A DNA stretch of 64,000 bases from Taxawa tesnikishii (nom. ined.) (Eukaryota; Ascomycota; Dothideomycetes; Dothideales), in assembly GCA_030247885.1 (NCBI GenBank), contig JAPDRO010000007.1:689501-753500 (forward strand). Reading direction: 5' to 3'. The position numbers were made by a program, and so were the translations under genes. This document shows positions 35,462 through 47,058 of this stretch, piece after piece (position 1 is the first letter of the stretch; each line of letters starts with the position of its first letter). The notes under the pieces were generated by a model. It was given only the letters and a program-made list of their open reading frames with translations. It made no database searches and was not told the origin of the DNA.

Positions 35462-35818
35462 TCATTGGCCTACCGGTTTGCCGGTCTGGGTAGTGCCACC
35501 ACTAGGGATGCTAGAGTCTGCATTTGGATCAACGGCAGATCCTGCGCCTGCAACCGTACCGCCAGAGCCGGGCTCGTTGCCGCCAGTGGTCTGTATACAA
35601 CCCTGTTAGCATAATGTGACGTCATTTCGAACGAGAGGAGGCTCAGGTGCTGATGACAGCTCGAGAGAGTGTTTCAGGGGTCCAACGGATGCCATGAAAC
35701 ATACGTGAGGTTGGGTGGTTGAAGCGGCAGTCTGAGACATGTGATGGCCGGCACTGCCGCCGCCTTTCTGGGAGGCATCACCGCTCTTGCCGGTCGCAGC
35801 ACTTCCTGAAGCAGACAT
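35462..35818 (-). CDS. Small Gly/Ser/Thr-rich protein
   Basis: 80 residues in two exons. Exon 1 (35705-35818) reads MSASGSAATGKSGDASQKGG and ends QTAASTTQPH. A 114-bp intron (35591-35704; donor GTATGT, acceptor ATACAG, branch GCTAAC) follows. Exon 2 begins TTGGNEPGSGGTVAG and ends TQTGKPVGQ. Low complexity, hydrophilic, no signal peptide or membrane segment. Support comes from canonical splice sites at the only junction that keeps a uniform Gly/Ser/Thr composition on both sides. Function unknown; could be a stress or disordered protein. The intron is about twice the local norm. Confidence 0.6.
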
Positions 35819-36515
35819 TCTGATGGTGATGTTGTAGACTGCGGGTCAAATCTGTCCAGTCTCCGGATCGTGGTATGTTCTGAGAAAGAACTGAACAGAA
35901 GTAAAGAGTGACTGTACCCGATTAAGTACCACCTGGCTGTATGTGGGGAATACCTGAGGGAAGACGGACGTCACCATAGCATGGTGGGGGTAGTGGGGGT
36001 GACCCTGGTACGGACTCCGCAGTATCTCTATACCGTCAGGCATGGCGATGAGGTAAGGAAAGGTGTCGGGGCAGTCAGCGAACACATTTGGAAGAAACTA
36101 CAGAGACGGTGGTATTCTGAGCTATCTACACTTTTCACATTTCAACCTCATAGGAGAAATAACAGCAAGCTAGTCATGAAAGGCCAGTCTTGGCGCCAGG
36201 AAAGCAACATCTACACTGGCTTGAGAACTCAGTCCTGGTCATGCAGAGAAGCATCGTTATATGCAAGCAATGCCACCTAGGCACGGCACGGGCACGCAGG
36301 CAACCATGTCCTGGCGTGTTTCGCTATGAGCAAGGATTGTCTAGAGATCTTTCAACCCCATCAACCAGAACGTTTATCCGATTGTTGCTGCTCGATGGTA
36401 AACGACTTTTTGGCTGCAAGTAACCGTTCTTGAATGCGTGAACCACCAACAAGATGTCGTGTCGTTCACATGACTTCATCCCATGGGTTCTATGACTTGA
36501 CGGATGACGAATCTT
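35819..36515. other. Intergenic
   Basis: Upstream region of the small minus-strand gene and 3' side of PRP39. No supported gene, repeat or RNA. Confidence 0.5.
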
Positions 36516-38641
36516 TTAGCCTTTAGTGCTTCCGTTGACAACGTTCTTCACGCGCATAGCAGCAGCGCAGGCAGCCGTTCCATTGATTTCCGCATCAAGA
36601 TCCATGTATTCCTTGGCAGCCGCCTTACCACCACGTTCCGCAAGGTGGACCAGATACTGCTGCGACAACGATTTAATCACGTCCGGCGCCAAACGACTCT
36701 TGCTTCGGATGTCGTCGTGGATCTTCTTGATGCGCTGTAATTGCTCGGTTTGGTTCTGGGAATTGGTTGGCAGGCGAAGCTCAAAGACAAGGTAACCTGC
36801 CCAGTAGGTCCGGCTTTCCATGCGCCAACTTTGCTGAGTTTCGAACACTCTACGAGCTTCTTCAACACCTGACTCTGAGTTGCGCTCTCTCCATGTCAAA
36901 TGCGCCAGCTCAGTGGTCAGAGCCCCTTGGTGGCAGCAGAGCATTCTTGTGAGTCAATGTACTTCTGATACACTGCGGTAGAGGCATTGTATCCCTCTTG
37001 TCGGTATGCAAGGTTGGCGAGAGCGACAATGGTCTCCAGGTCCCCGGGTAGCGTAACAAGGATGCCCTCGAGAATTGCAGAAGCGATAGTAGGTCTGTCA
37101 CAACTCTCTTCGAACAGAGCGTATTGATGACGCACTGCAGGCTCAGCAATCGCCACATAGATGCAACTGGCGCGCGCGTAGATATTACGCACTTCCTCTT
37201 CTTTGCCCTTCTGGGAGTACATCCAGCGAGCGAAGCGAAGCCAGAACTCCTGGTACTGAGCGCAAGCGGTGAGGCACCGCTCGTAGAGAAATGCAGTCCG
37301 TTGGTAGTTGTTCTCTTCACCTTCTTCAAAGTCCAAGTATTTGTGCCAGTTCTCAAGCTGTGGTTCTTCCAACTCTGTAACGTGGAAGTAGGGGCGCTTG
37401 ATCTCTTGCTCGTATGTCCATCTCTTGGTCGTCTCATCCTGAGTTCGGTGAAAGGTTTCGAGGTGGTGTTGATCGACACGCAGACGCAGCTCCCGCTCGA
37501 GCTCTGGACCACTTCTTCCTCTCATGGTGGCGTTGACTTCATTCTGGAGGCGGGAGAGTACAGTCGGAGGGACCAGATCGGTGACCGGACGTGATGAGGC
37601 TAGTGCACGGTAGCGCTCGAAGTAGCGAGCATATTGATGGAGAGGGATATGTATGATTCTACCAAGAATGGTGAACACGTTGTCGATGTGATCAAGGCGG
37701 TCTTCGAACTCTATGTATTTGTCCCAGAACGGGTGCGCCAAAAGTCGAGGCCAACGCTGTTTGCTGCACGCTCGAAGAGCCTTCTCACTGTTAGCTAAGT
37801 CCTCTCCAGAAGACAAGGGGAAAGGAATTGAGGGAGGGAATGAGAATCAAACAATGTATCTGGCTGTGAGCATGGGATTACTCGTAACGAGCCTTAGCTC
37901 TTCCCAGTGTGAATATCCACAACCCAACAACAAGGCATGCGACTGGAACGGACTAGCGCGCTGAGAAATAAAGGAGCGAGTCTGAGAGGTGAGCGTGAGA
38001 ACTTCACGTCTGGAGTGGGGTCTGAGGATTCTCACCCATGGTCTGTGACAGAATCCCAGGCAATGGTAACGGGTGCTTGTTTGGTAGGCTCCGATCTGTG
38101 TGGCGGTCATGGAAGGGAAGGACAGGGGTTCAGCTTACTCTCTGATGGCGTCGTTGTCGTGGTTCGTCTCGACTTTGAAGGAGCAGTAGTTAGCCCAGAG
38201 ATCTACGGACGACGTGACGCTCGCAACACCGCGCTCATAGATCTGACGTTGGTTAGCTTGTTTCAACTATCGTGATCAGGCGTAAGTTTACCAGCTCCGC
38301 AGCCTCGGTCCCAGCAATGGCAAACTCCAGGTCAGCGTACTTCTTCCAATAACCGAAGAACAGTGGGTATTTCGCCAGCAGTCGGTCGTAGACATCTCTG
38401 GCGGACGTGATGGCAGCCGGGCTCGAGTTGCGGTTTAGTCCACCCTCCTGGGATTCCGCAGCCTGAACAAGCTTGGTCCACGTCTCGAAATCATCCGGAT
38501 TCTCCTGCTGTAAACGCATGGATGGTAAGCTCGATTATCCATCCTTGTTCTTCCAGATCCACTACTACCCACCAGTTCAGCATTCAACTTCCTCAGCTCC
38601 GCGTTCTCCTCCTCTAAGCCACCCATAGCGTAGTCGCCCAT
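36516..38641 (-). CDS. PRP39: PRP39, U1 snRNP HAT-repeat splicing factor
   Basis: HAT/TPR-like helical repeat protein of the U1 snRNP that helps 5' splice-site recognition. About 551 residues in four exons. The N-terminus is MGDYAMGGLEEENAELRKL. HAT repeats follow: DDFETWTKLVQAAE, YDRLLAKYPLFFGYWKKYADLE, ASVTSSVDLWANYC, ELFERAANSVGLDF, HPFWDKYIEFEDRLD, YFHVTELEEPQLENWHKYLDFE, ERCLTACAQYQEFWLRFARW, RTYWAGYLVFEL. Introns are 38508-38572 (65 bp), 38243-38291 (49 bp) and an unusually long one, 37781-38138 (358 bp, AAG acceptor). One-base shifts lie at AAAA 37740-37743 and CCCC 36923-36926; adding a base restores GLDFLAHPFWDKY and AATKGALTTELAHLTW. Confidence 0.93.
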
Positions 38642-39192
38642 CTTGAAACTGATGTCTGAGACTTCAAGTGTTTCCTCCTCTTCGATTGCTGTCGCCCTGG
38701 ACTGGAGTTTTGATGTCGCTGAAGTGGCTGGCTTGTTGCGTCTTGGCGACTACACGCGTTGAGGTCAGTTTCCTGCAGAATATGCACGTTGTGCTAGGTT
38801 TTATATGTGAACAGTGGCGGCAGCAGCGGATAATTGTCAAGTATGAGTGAATGAAGGAGTGAGATTGGTGAGACCTGGGTTAACATCTCTCTCAGCTCGG
38901 TAACTCGGCAACGGTTTGCCAAGCCCGCGATTTCTCCGCTCTTTTGGAAGGGACGCTTTGAGCTTAAAGGACCTACTTGACCTCCTTCCGTTTCTTCTCG
39001 TGACAAGTCCTCGACCGGGTTAAGGCTACGAGCGAGTGATCACGATACGGAGGTTGAAGTTGGGACGCGACGTGCCTTGACCCGAACAGACGCACGTCAG
39101 TCCTGAAATACTTGAACAACCGCTGACAGCACTTTAATCCCCAACATCTTCAAGCCACATGGCCGAGCTCGATTGGAGTGGAGCATTGTGAA

Positions 39193-39278
39193 GGAGTTGT
39201 AGTGCAGCTGGTAGAACATCTCTGGTCGGGCCTACGATCTCGGTAGGAGAGATGCGGTGTTCGGATCCTTCCAGCTCT
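39193..39278 (+). other. tRNA-like sequence, probably degenerate
   Basis: The seven bases GGAGTTG at 39193 pair (with two G-T wobbles) with CAGCTCT at 39272-39278. A D-arm-like GTGC-AGCTGGTA-GAAC, including the tRNA-typical GGTAGAACATCTCT, follows at the right spacing. TCTCT/AGAGA forms an anticodon-arm-like stem around a 24-base loop that contains its own CCTAC/GTAGG hairpin. A TTCGGAT loop resembles the T-loop, but its stem does not pair and base 33 is not T. So this is at best a decayed tRNA or tRNA-derived element. Confidence 0.25.
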
Positions 39279-39934
39279 TGTACCTTTCTTCTGCATTTGG
39301 CTAACAGATGCGTTTCCGTTCCATCCTGGGTGAGGTAGCTCTCTTCTCATGAGGACAGCGACTTGGGCTGAGAGACTCTCCAGGACTGTCTGCGTGCAGG
39401 GATGGGATAGTGTACGGCTCAGTACGAGAAGCCGTATCCCAGCAGAGTACAGAGGGGTAGCTGTGGTCCATCAACTACTTCAATGAAATCGACCATACCA
39501 ATATGGGCATGATTCCGGTGATTATGGAATAGTCCGTGGACCTTTATGTTCCACTGTCTTGCCACTCTCCGTACGCATTGTGGGTGCAGTGAACAGACAT
39601 ACACCCAATTACCCTTGTTCCGGTAATTTACCAAGACGGGCTTCGTCATTCATTCCGGACTATCGATAACGTCTAAATAACGGCGCCTATAAATAGACAC
39701 GCGCTCTGTCCTCCGCTGCCCACGGTGATCAGTTATCAAGGCAGGGAAGAACACGCAAGTTTATGGCGAGTATAGCGTTCCCGTCCAATTCAAACAAGCT
39801 CACAGAGTGCCGTGGCTTCCATAGAACAGAACGCCAAGCAGCGCAAATTCCAGCAGGATAATGTTTGTGCGACTCAAGTGCTTAACGCTGTAGAGGAGCG
39901 AGGACCGCGATTGGCTCATGGCAGCTGACTGGAA

Positions 39935-40171
39935 ATGAATGCGGACGCACCCGAAGAGGTGAGAGCGGGTTGCTGTGGCTGTTTGGCCGCTGTCGTTGAG
40001 AACGTTGGCAGGCCTGATGAGCAAATGCTTCATGAACAGGAATTGCTACATATCCTCGATGCCCTGAGAGCGATCAACCAGATCAGGGCTACAGGATCGC
40101 CATCAACAGTCAGCTACAGCAGTTCATTCTCCGGCAGACTCCAGGGGAAAAAGACATGCACGACAGAGTAG
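39935..40171 (+). CDS. Doubtful small ORF, possible gene relic
   Basis: 78 codons starting MNADAPEEVRAGCC. A helical-looking stretch (QMLHEQELLHILDALRAIN) is followed by a Ser-rich tail. The same frame reads protein-like upstream (QSAVASIEQNAKQRKFQQDN) as far as a TGA about nine bases before this ATG, which hints at a longer, interrupted coding region. No domain recognised. It sits 350 bp before the RhoGAP gene on the same strand. Could equally be chance. Confidence 0.2.
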   Translation: MNADAPEEVRAGCCGCLAAVVENVGRPDEQMLHEQELLHILDALRAINQIRATGSPSTVSYSSSFSGRLQGKKTCTTE

Positions 40172-40519
40172 GGTTCGAATGAGTTCGTGTCTCCATGCAT
40201 TCGTGCCCTTGCATTTTCAACGGTGATTGGCTCGTGCATTCTTTCCCGGCCTCCACAGTTTCAGGTCGGATAGACCCTGCCTTGTTTGAAGAATGGTACC
40301 GTATGCGCCTGCATCTCGCTCCTTTCTCATGGACATCTGCCATCCGTAGAATATCACGATCTTTACCTCTCCAGCAATTCTCCACCATACGCCACCCATC
40401 CCTCGACCGCGCTCGACTACGTTCCGTATATCCTGCTTTTGCGACTCTACCGACCGCACCAGTGCAGCTTGACGTACAGTTGTAGCTGAAAGCGTCTCCA
40501 AACTGGATTAGCTGCCGTC

Positions 40520-43500
40520 ATGTCTTTCGCAACGTCGTTCTGGGGTGGCAACGACTATGCCGGCGGCCTTGGTGTCCTTTTCGGCAAGCTCCAGCAGGGA
40601 GTGCAGGAGAACCAACAGATGCTCACGATTGCGCGTATGCGAGCCGAAGCCGAAGACCTGTATGGACAACGCTTGGGTGACATTGAAACTGCAACGAATA
40701 AAATCAGTGGTGGTTTCCAAAGGATGATGGAGCAAGCGTCAAGAAGGTGCGCGCAGTCAGCTTTGCGGGATAAATTACTGAAACGCTGACGATACGACTG
40801 TTCAGGCATACGAAGGTGTGCGCGCCGAAATGATCGAGGCCTCTAAGAACCACCGGAAGATTGCCTCCAACATCCGAGAACTGGTTGTCAATCCTTTTGC
40901 TCGATGGTGCGATGCGCACGCTGCAAGAGTTCAGAACTCACAAGACGATTTGCAAGCACGGATAAAGGCACATGATAGGCAAGCAGAGACAGTGCGGACC
41001 TACCGGAGCCAATACTACAACAAATGTCGAAGGGTTGAAGACTTGGACGAGGAGGAAAAGCTGGCCTTTCAGGATCCACAACGTGATGCTGTAGTCAGCC
41101 CGAAACCACAGCAACCGAAGATACCAACGATCAAGATGTCCTCAGAAAACGACGAGCCCGAAGAAGAGGAGCCCATCGATATTGGAGACGAGACATTCAT
41201 GCCAGAGCAGGTCAAGAAGATCCTCACGCACATGCTTGACAACATCAAGCTCGGAGAGGTGAAAGTGCCAATCTTGGGTACGTATCAGAATGTCTCTACA
41301 GGAGCCGATATCACAGAGTACATTCAGAAGCATCTCGGAGGTACAAGTGTGAGTTACGCGGAACGGATAGGACAAGACCTGATCGCCAATGGCTTTTTGC
41401 GCCTGGTCGGTAATGTCGGAAATGCATTTGCGAACAGCAGCCGGATGAACTACCAGTGGAAACCAAAGGTGTTCCAGATAACCGGCTATCCGGAGAAGCG
41501 AACAGGGACAGGTATTCTCAGTAGAACAGCGAGCATGGCTTCCGATGGGTCAGTGCCCGAGTCCCCAGTGGCTGGAGCAGTAGGCAGCTACCTTGCAGGG
41601 TGGAATCCACTTGTCAACGCGCATCCCAACGAGACCCCTGCAGAAAGACTTCGACGGGAAGCACGCGAAGCTGACGAGCGATACAAGGCAGCGGTACAAA
41701 AGCTCGATGCCTTGCGTTGCAACCTGGAAGAAGCCATGGTTGATCATCTAAGATTCATGGAGCGCTGTGAATTGGACCGCCTGAAAGCCATCAAGAGTGT
41801 CATCCTGGACTTCTCAGGGGCAATCAGCAATGTGATCCCCAGTTTGCAGAGTACCGTGGACAACATGATGCTCTTTCAGGAGACTGTTCAGCCGCTGGGT
41901 GACCTGCGTTATCTCCTAGAAAACTACAGGACGGGGTCCTTCGTGCCCAGGGTGCAGATTTACGAGAATTATTACAACAATGTTGACGGTAGGTTGCAAG
42001 GCTCGTGAACATAGGCAGGAAAGAGCTAACGCATTGACCAGAACAGACTTTTGGCGTTGACATTGAGGCGCGCGCTCGCGCTGATCGCAAGCGTGTTCCA
42101 TTGATCGTTACGACTATACTGATGTATCTAGACAACCGTAAGTGCTGTTTACTAAAACCACACCCAACTGTTACTGAAGCGGAGTAGGCTATCCTGATTT
42201 GGAAGGCGACGATGCCCGCCGTGGCATTTGGCTTGTTGACGTTCCCCTTGCCAAAACCCACCACCTCCGCGCAGCCATCAACACAGGCAAACCCGCTTCG
42301 CATGAAATCCTTGAAAATTATGAGATACCCGTCGTTGCGAGCGTTTTGAAGCTTTACCTTTTAGAACTCCCCGACTCCCTTGTTTCTTCCATGGTATACG
42401 AAATCGTCAAGACCATCTACACAACTACCGCACCCAATACTTCGGAAAGCGCCCGCATCAGTGTCATCCAGAGCACTCTTGGCCAGCTTCGGCTTGCCAA
42501 CATCGCCACCCTCGATGCGATTACCACCCATTTCACCCGTCTGATCGAGCTCACATCTGCGGAGGAACCTTACGTGGCGGCATTAGCGTCTACTCTGGCG
42601 CCATGCATACTTCGCCCAAAACAAGAGACGTCTTTGTCAATGACCGAGAAGTTCAACGTGCGGCTTGTACGAGACCTCTTCGCCCACAAAGATGCCATCT
42701 TTGGCGAGCTGAAGCGTGCCTCATCCCTGTCGCACACCAACTCCGGGGCCAGCAGACCGCGAGCAATCAGCACCGACGAGAGCAGGCGAAAACAATTCAT
42801 GGAAGAGCGCCAACGTGCAATAACTGCCGCCGGAGCAAATCGCAGTCGTGCTACTAGCCCGTTCAGACAGTCTTTCGGCGAGCCCAGATCGCCCATGCCG
42901 CTGCCCGGCCACCGCAGAGAGCGAAGCACGCACGAAGGGACCCGTTTTCCTGTCAACGCCTCCACCACTAATTCTCCAGTCGCCGAACGTCGACAGCGCG
43001 GTAGCCTCGAGGTTCCTGGCTCCCCACCAAATGTTCAGCCGGCGACCACCGTCCCGCAGTCACCGCCAAAGCAACAGCCGAACGGAACTGCGCACTCTCC
43101 TGCTCCCGCAGTGGGTCAAGAACCGAACGAGGCCAATGTCACCAAGACACGTGACCGCAGCGACACCACCATCATCACCCGCGACCGCAGTGACACAAAC
43201 GGCTCCGCAGCACCCGTCATGAGCTCATCGCTCTCGAATCCTATCGACTTCATGTCTCCGCAACACTACTATTCCTCGTCACTCACCTCAGTCGACGACA
43301 ACACGAGCAACAGCAATATTGACAAGGACGCTGGCGCCGGCGCAACTGCCCCTTTCAGCAGCGGCCCTCAGATCAACAGCCTCAGCCCCAGGCAACGACA
43401 AATGTAAAAGCTGAAGTCGAGAAACGCAATTCGTTGACCCGCTCCGGCGTCGTCAGCCGCGGCCACGTCCAGCGCCGTGGCACAGGCGGGCTGCAGCGGC

Positions 43501-43685
43501 AGAGCCTGATCGGTCGGCCAGACAAGCGTGACAGCACAGGCACTATCGGTAGCTTGAGTGGCAGAGAGAGGGGTGATACTGTGGGAACAAGTGCGGGCGA
43601 GATCGTCCAAAGTCCCATCGATGGCGGTTCGGATAGCGAGAGGAGGGGCGTCGACTTAGTGGACAAGCCTATGGATTTCGACTAG
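40520..43685 (+). CDS. RGD2: F-BAR / DEP / RhoGAP protein, RGD2-like
   Basis: Rho GTPase regulator of the yeast Rgd2 type, about 1000 residues in four exons (introns 40747-40805, 41989-42041, 42138-42187). The N-terminal F-BAR starts MSFATSFWGGNDYAGGLGVL and includes NHRKIASNIRELVVNPFARW; it would bind curved plasma membrane. A DEP domain follows (MPEQVKKILTHMLDNIKLGE to GFLRLVGN). The RhoGAP domain begins TFGVDIEARARADRKRVP and includes VPVVASVLKLYLLELPDSLV-like sequence. The C-terminus is a long Ser/Pro-rich tail. The usual GAP Arg-finger block reads RRGIWLVDVPLAKTHHLR, not G-[IL]-[FY]-R. Two one-base shifts, AAA 40719-40721 and CCCC 43386-43389, are cured by one base each (GGFQKDDGASVKK, SPQATTNVKAEVEKR), giving stop TAG 43683-43685. 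Confidence 0.92.
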
Positions 43686-43958
43686 GTGTCGGTATGGTAT
43701 AGGTCAGGAGAGGCGTGAGCTGTTCGAGGAGGGAAGGTGGCGTCGAAAAATGGAGTGTAGGATGTTTCGTAACGGATACGGAGGCTTGAGAGTTTGCATT
43801 GCTGATCTTGGGATGCAAGGACACGAGTGCATTTGTATGATGTACAACAGTGTACCGTCATGTCGAGTTTTGCTGGTTTGCATGAACCTTTCCAAGTGTT
43901 CTCGTACAGTTGAGAGGTCTCCCCGTTCGCGAGCCTACTAACACCTAGAGTTCACGAT

Positions 43959-44585
43959 TCAACCGCTGAGCAGGCGAATCACTTTTCCATCTGACTTCCA
44001 CATTAGCGGGAGCCACGATGGATACTTGAACAACCATGCCGAAACGTGCGGTTTAATGATGATGTGCAGATGCAAGTGATGAACCGAGACGATATCGGGC
44101 CATATGATAGACCCAATGAATGGTCTTCGGCCCCGGTGATAACCACAATGCAGTTCTGACTGCTTCACCGTTGGGAAATGCTTGCTGAGAAGCTTCTTCT
44201 TAACGGCCTCCATGTCTTTGACTACTTCTGATATGAGCTCCTTGAGTGTGCGTACAATCGTGGCATAGGAAGTGGGGAACGGCGCAAACTTACGCAGCGG
44301 CAGATCCGCAATAGTCAATGCCTCGATGTCACGGATGTGCCTCGCATGGTTAGGCTTAGGCATGATGAGCCAGTGTTCTTGGCCGGATTTGCGAATGTTC
44401 TCAACGACGATTATTGCATCATCCTGTAGTTGTCAGTCTGTTGCTGGAGAGGCGAGCCGGGATTAAGTCACTTCGTAGACGATGTCTTTGAGGTTAGAGA
44501 GGTTGCAGAAGATGCAGGTTGTTTGTTTCCGCTCGGTCCATTCGAGGTTGAAAAGGTAGTGCAGTGCGCGTCTAACAGTGTCCAT
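43959..44585 (-). CDS. HIT-domain protein, aprataxin-like
   Basis: 170-residue histidine-triad protein in three exons (introns 44424-44471 and 44228-44293). It starts MDTVRRALHYLFNLEWTERK. A CIFCNL zinc-type pair follows, then IVVENIRKSGQEHWLIMPKPNHARHI, and the HIT signature SVHHLHLHIII (HxHxH) preceded by GYHRGRRPFIGS. It ends near LPLMWKSDGKVIRLL. HIT enzymes cleave nucleotide phosphoramidates or, in aprataxin relatives, remove AMP from DNA ends; this short fungal type is biochemically unassigned. The third exon join uses the ATATCAG acceptor, giving DLPLQVVKDMEAVKKK, which fits the helix between the two halves. It converges with the RhoGAP gene, 273 bp away. Confidence 0.88.
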
Positions 44586-47058
44586 CGGACAGGACGGTTG
44601 TGTTTAAAATCAGAATCTCACTTCGTAGGCTCAAAGAATCGCTTCCAGTCTAATAGTTGGATTTCTCTTCTTTCCCTTTCCTTTTTATCATCAAGTTGAT
44701 GCGAACTGTCACCGCGGCGGTTGTCAAGGACAAAGTGATCGAACCTAAAAGGCAGAGATTATGAGGCTAGTGTTCTAAATTAAAATCGAGCTGGCTGCCT
44801 GCTCACCTACAACGTGGCTGTGCCAGCGACGCTAGCATGCCTTTTGCTTACCAGGCCAAACAATACTTCTATGCGGATGGTAAGATGCCATGAAACGTTT
44901 GACCGTAGTTGCGCTCGAACGTTGCTTGATAACGAGTTGAAAATCGTAGAGCACCTTCAGGTAATGAAGATGAACCCGGTGATGACACGGGGTTGATTGT
45001 CGGGAACGGAGCCAGTTGGCCTAACTTCATATCTAGGCCTTTTCTCTTCGAACTGAATGCCGGAATCCACACGTTTCTGTTGTACAAGTCGACGGATCGC
45101 AGGAACGCGCCAAGAAATGCCGTCAGAGCTCATCAGAGCTTTCGAGGTCAGACACATCTGTCGGTTCCCTCCACTACTGACACATGGCTTTCAAGTCTTC
45201 GACCACATCTGTTCCTGTGATCTCTTGACTGAACCAGGGCGCTGGAAGGCATCTGCTGTTGGACCGAAGAGCACAACAGATAGGTTTCTTCGTTATCGTT
45301 ACAAGAACGGTTGGACACCTCAGAAACTGACACATCGGCATCGTAAGAACATGGAATGCCGGCTTCGAGGAATCGTCGACGCCAGTTGGAGTACTAAAAT
45401 TGGAGGTTGAACGACCCAAGCCGCATGGTTGTAGCAGAGCCATCAGTGTCCATCAAACTCTCTATCCTCTTGCTACAAGCGCACCCACCTAATAATCCTT
45501 CGAGAAGCCTGGCGTTTCTGTGCTATCGGGAGGTCAGTACCGAGGCACAAGGCCCATGTTCTTAACTTCTTAGAAGTACTCTACTGGTCGATCACAGCGG
45601 TTTCTATCCTCTCAAATTCAAGAGCCGCCGCCGCCAAAAGCTCCACCCACTCAAATACCGCCTGAATGCATTCGGCCTACCACGGAGCAGCTGGGATCTA
45701 CTACTGAGTGCGGTTGACCTGCATGCTGCAAAGTAATATCTTCACGTTCATCAAAGTTACGTTCTGGGCTGGGGGGAGATGCGGAGCATGTCAATCACAT
45801 TGGCTAGCATATTCTCAAGGACCCTGTACCCTGGCTTAACGAAGGCCAACTAAACGCTACACCTGCCTAGGCCGGGTCTGCCGATCAGTTGCAAGAGTTT
45901 TTGAGTTCTTCGTGCAGCCTCGGCGAAAGATGAGGCAGGCATGCAGCTCACCACCATGCGCCGACCTTGCTTCTGCATAGACAAGGGATAGAGCAGCCAT
46001 TTGCCTTGTCTTGCAATTTTCTGAGCGACGGGCGATATTGTGTGCTGTACGGTAGCAGCAGGGTTCACGCTTCGGACATTGCGGTATACCTCTCGGAGGC
46101 CAATGCTCCTGCGATGTGTTTCATACGCAAACAGCTACTGGAGTGATACGTTTTTACGTTCCAGACACTGAGGTGGTAAGGCAGAGAAAGCGGCAGGTCC
46201 TTCTGTATGGTACCCACCAGCCGGGACGGCAGTTGAACCTGCAAAGGAAGACATGTCAGCCAACGTTCGTCCGACATGGAACATGGAGTGGACACCACGG
46301 ATGCCGTGACCGCTATCAAAAGGCACAAATGCCACAGGGGTGATCAACCAAAGAGATTAGTCGGTCATGCCAGACTAGGTCCATGTGACTGGCTTTCTCG
46401 GACGTAAGTGGCTTTGCAGGAGAACTCAAAGCGGAAATCACCGTTACCGTTTGGGAGAGTTGATGGACGTTTCTCCACGCTACAACCCCTTCCCGTGGAC
46501 GGGTGATTGACGGATCGTTAGGATGACCCGAAGTGCGGGGAGAGGGCGCAGATCAAGCAATCAAACATCCTGAGCTTATTACAACTTTAGCATCTCGAAA
46601 TCTTATCCTGGCAAGAAACCGAGGCTTGACAGAAACAAACTCAGGACCTTGTCCTCGACTCCTCTTTGACGACTCACATCTGCTTTCCTTGGTTCAACAG
46701 TTAGTAGCCTAAAGTCACCGTCTTAGTGAACTGCATTCTCTCTGTCCAATGAGACCTACTGCGGCACGGTCGTTAGGTGCTCGACCATGCATGCGCAGTA
46801 TAGCCGATATTGATCAGCCTATACATTTTCCGCTTCGGGGCAGCCGTGTTCACCAGGCGTGTGAATCGCAGAGTCAGCAGCTTTGGGTGTGAGAGACGAT
46901 GCATACTCAACTGTTATGCCTCGGCAGATTCGTGTTTTCGTGCCCAGCAAGGAGCTACCGCGAAGGTATATATATCAGGTCCTTCTCGTCTGTATGTTAG
47001 AAATCATTCATTGTGGGTACATCACCTTCTCAAACGTCCTCCATTCAACACGTTCTTC
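44586..47058. other. Long intergenic stretch with coding-like debris
   Basis: 2.5 kb upstream of the peroxygenase. From about 45600 to 45930 one plus-strand frame reads protein-like (APPTQIPPECIRPTTEQLG; VPWLNEGQLNATPA) but carries several stops. From 46135 to 46347 a minus-strand frame does the same. I could not assign a family. No intact gene is supported. The last 150 bp form the peroxygenase promoter. Confidence 0.4.
46967..46975 (+). promoter_or_regulatory. TATA box of peroxygenase gene
   Basis: TATATATAT at 84-92 bp before the peroxygenase start codon; position and strand fit a core promoter. No transcript data. Confidence 0.5.

Larger units (their letters stand above)
38642..40519. 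other. Intergenic; tRNA-like element and possible relic frame
   Basis: 1.9 kb between divergent PRP39 (-) and the RhoGAP gene (+). Holds a tRNA-like sequence (39193-39278) and a 78-codon plus-strand frame (39935-40171), both listed. A 76-codon minus frame (39419-39649) has no recognised domain. Confidence 0.5.
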
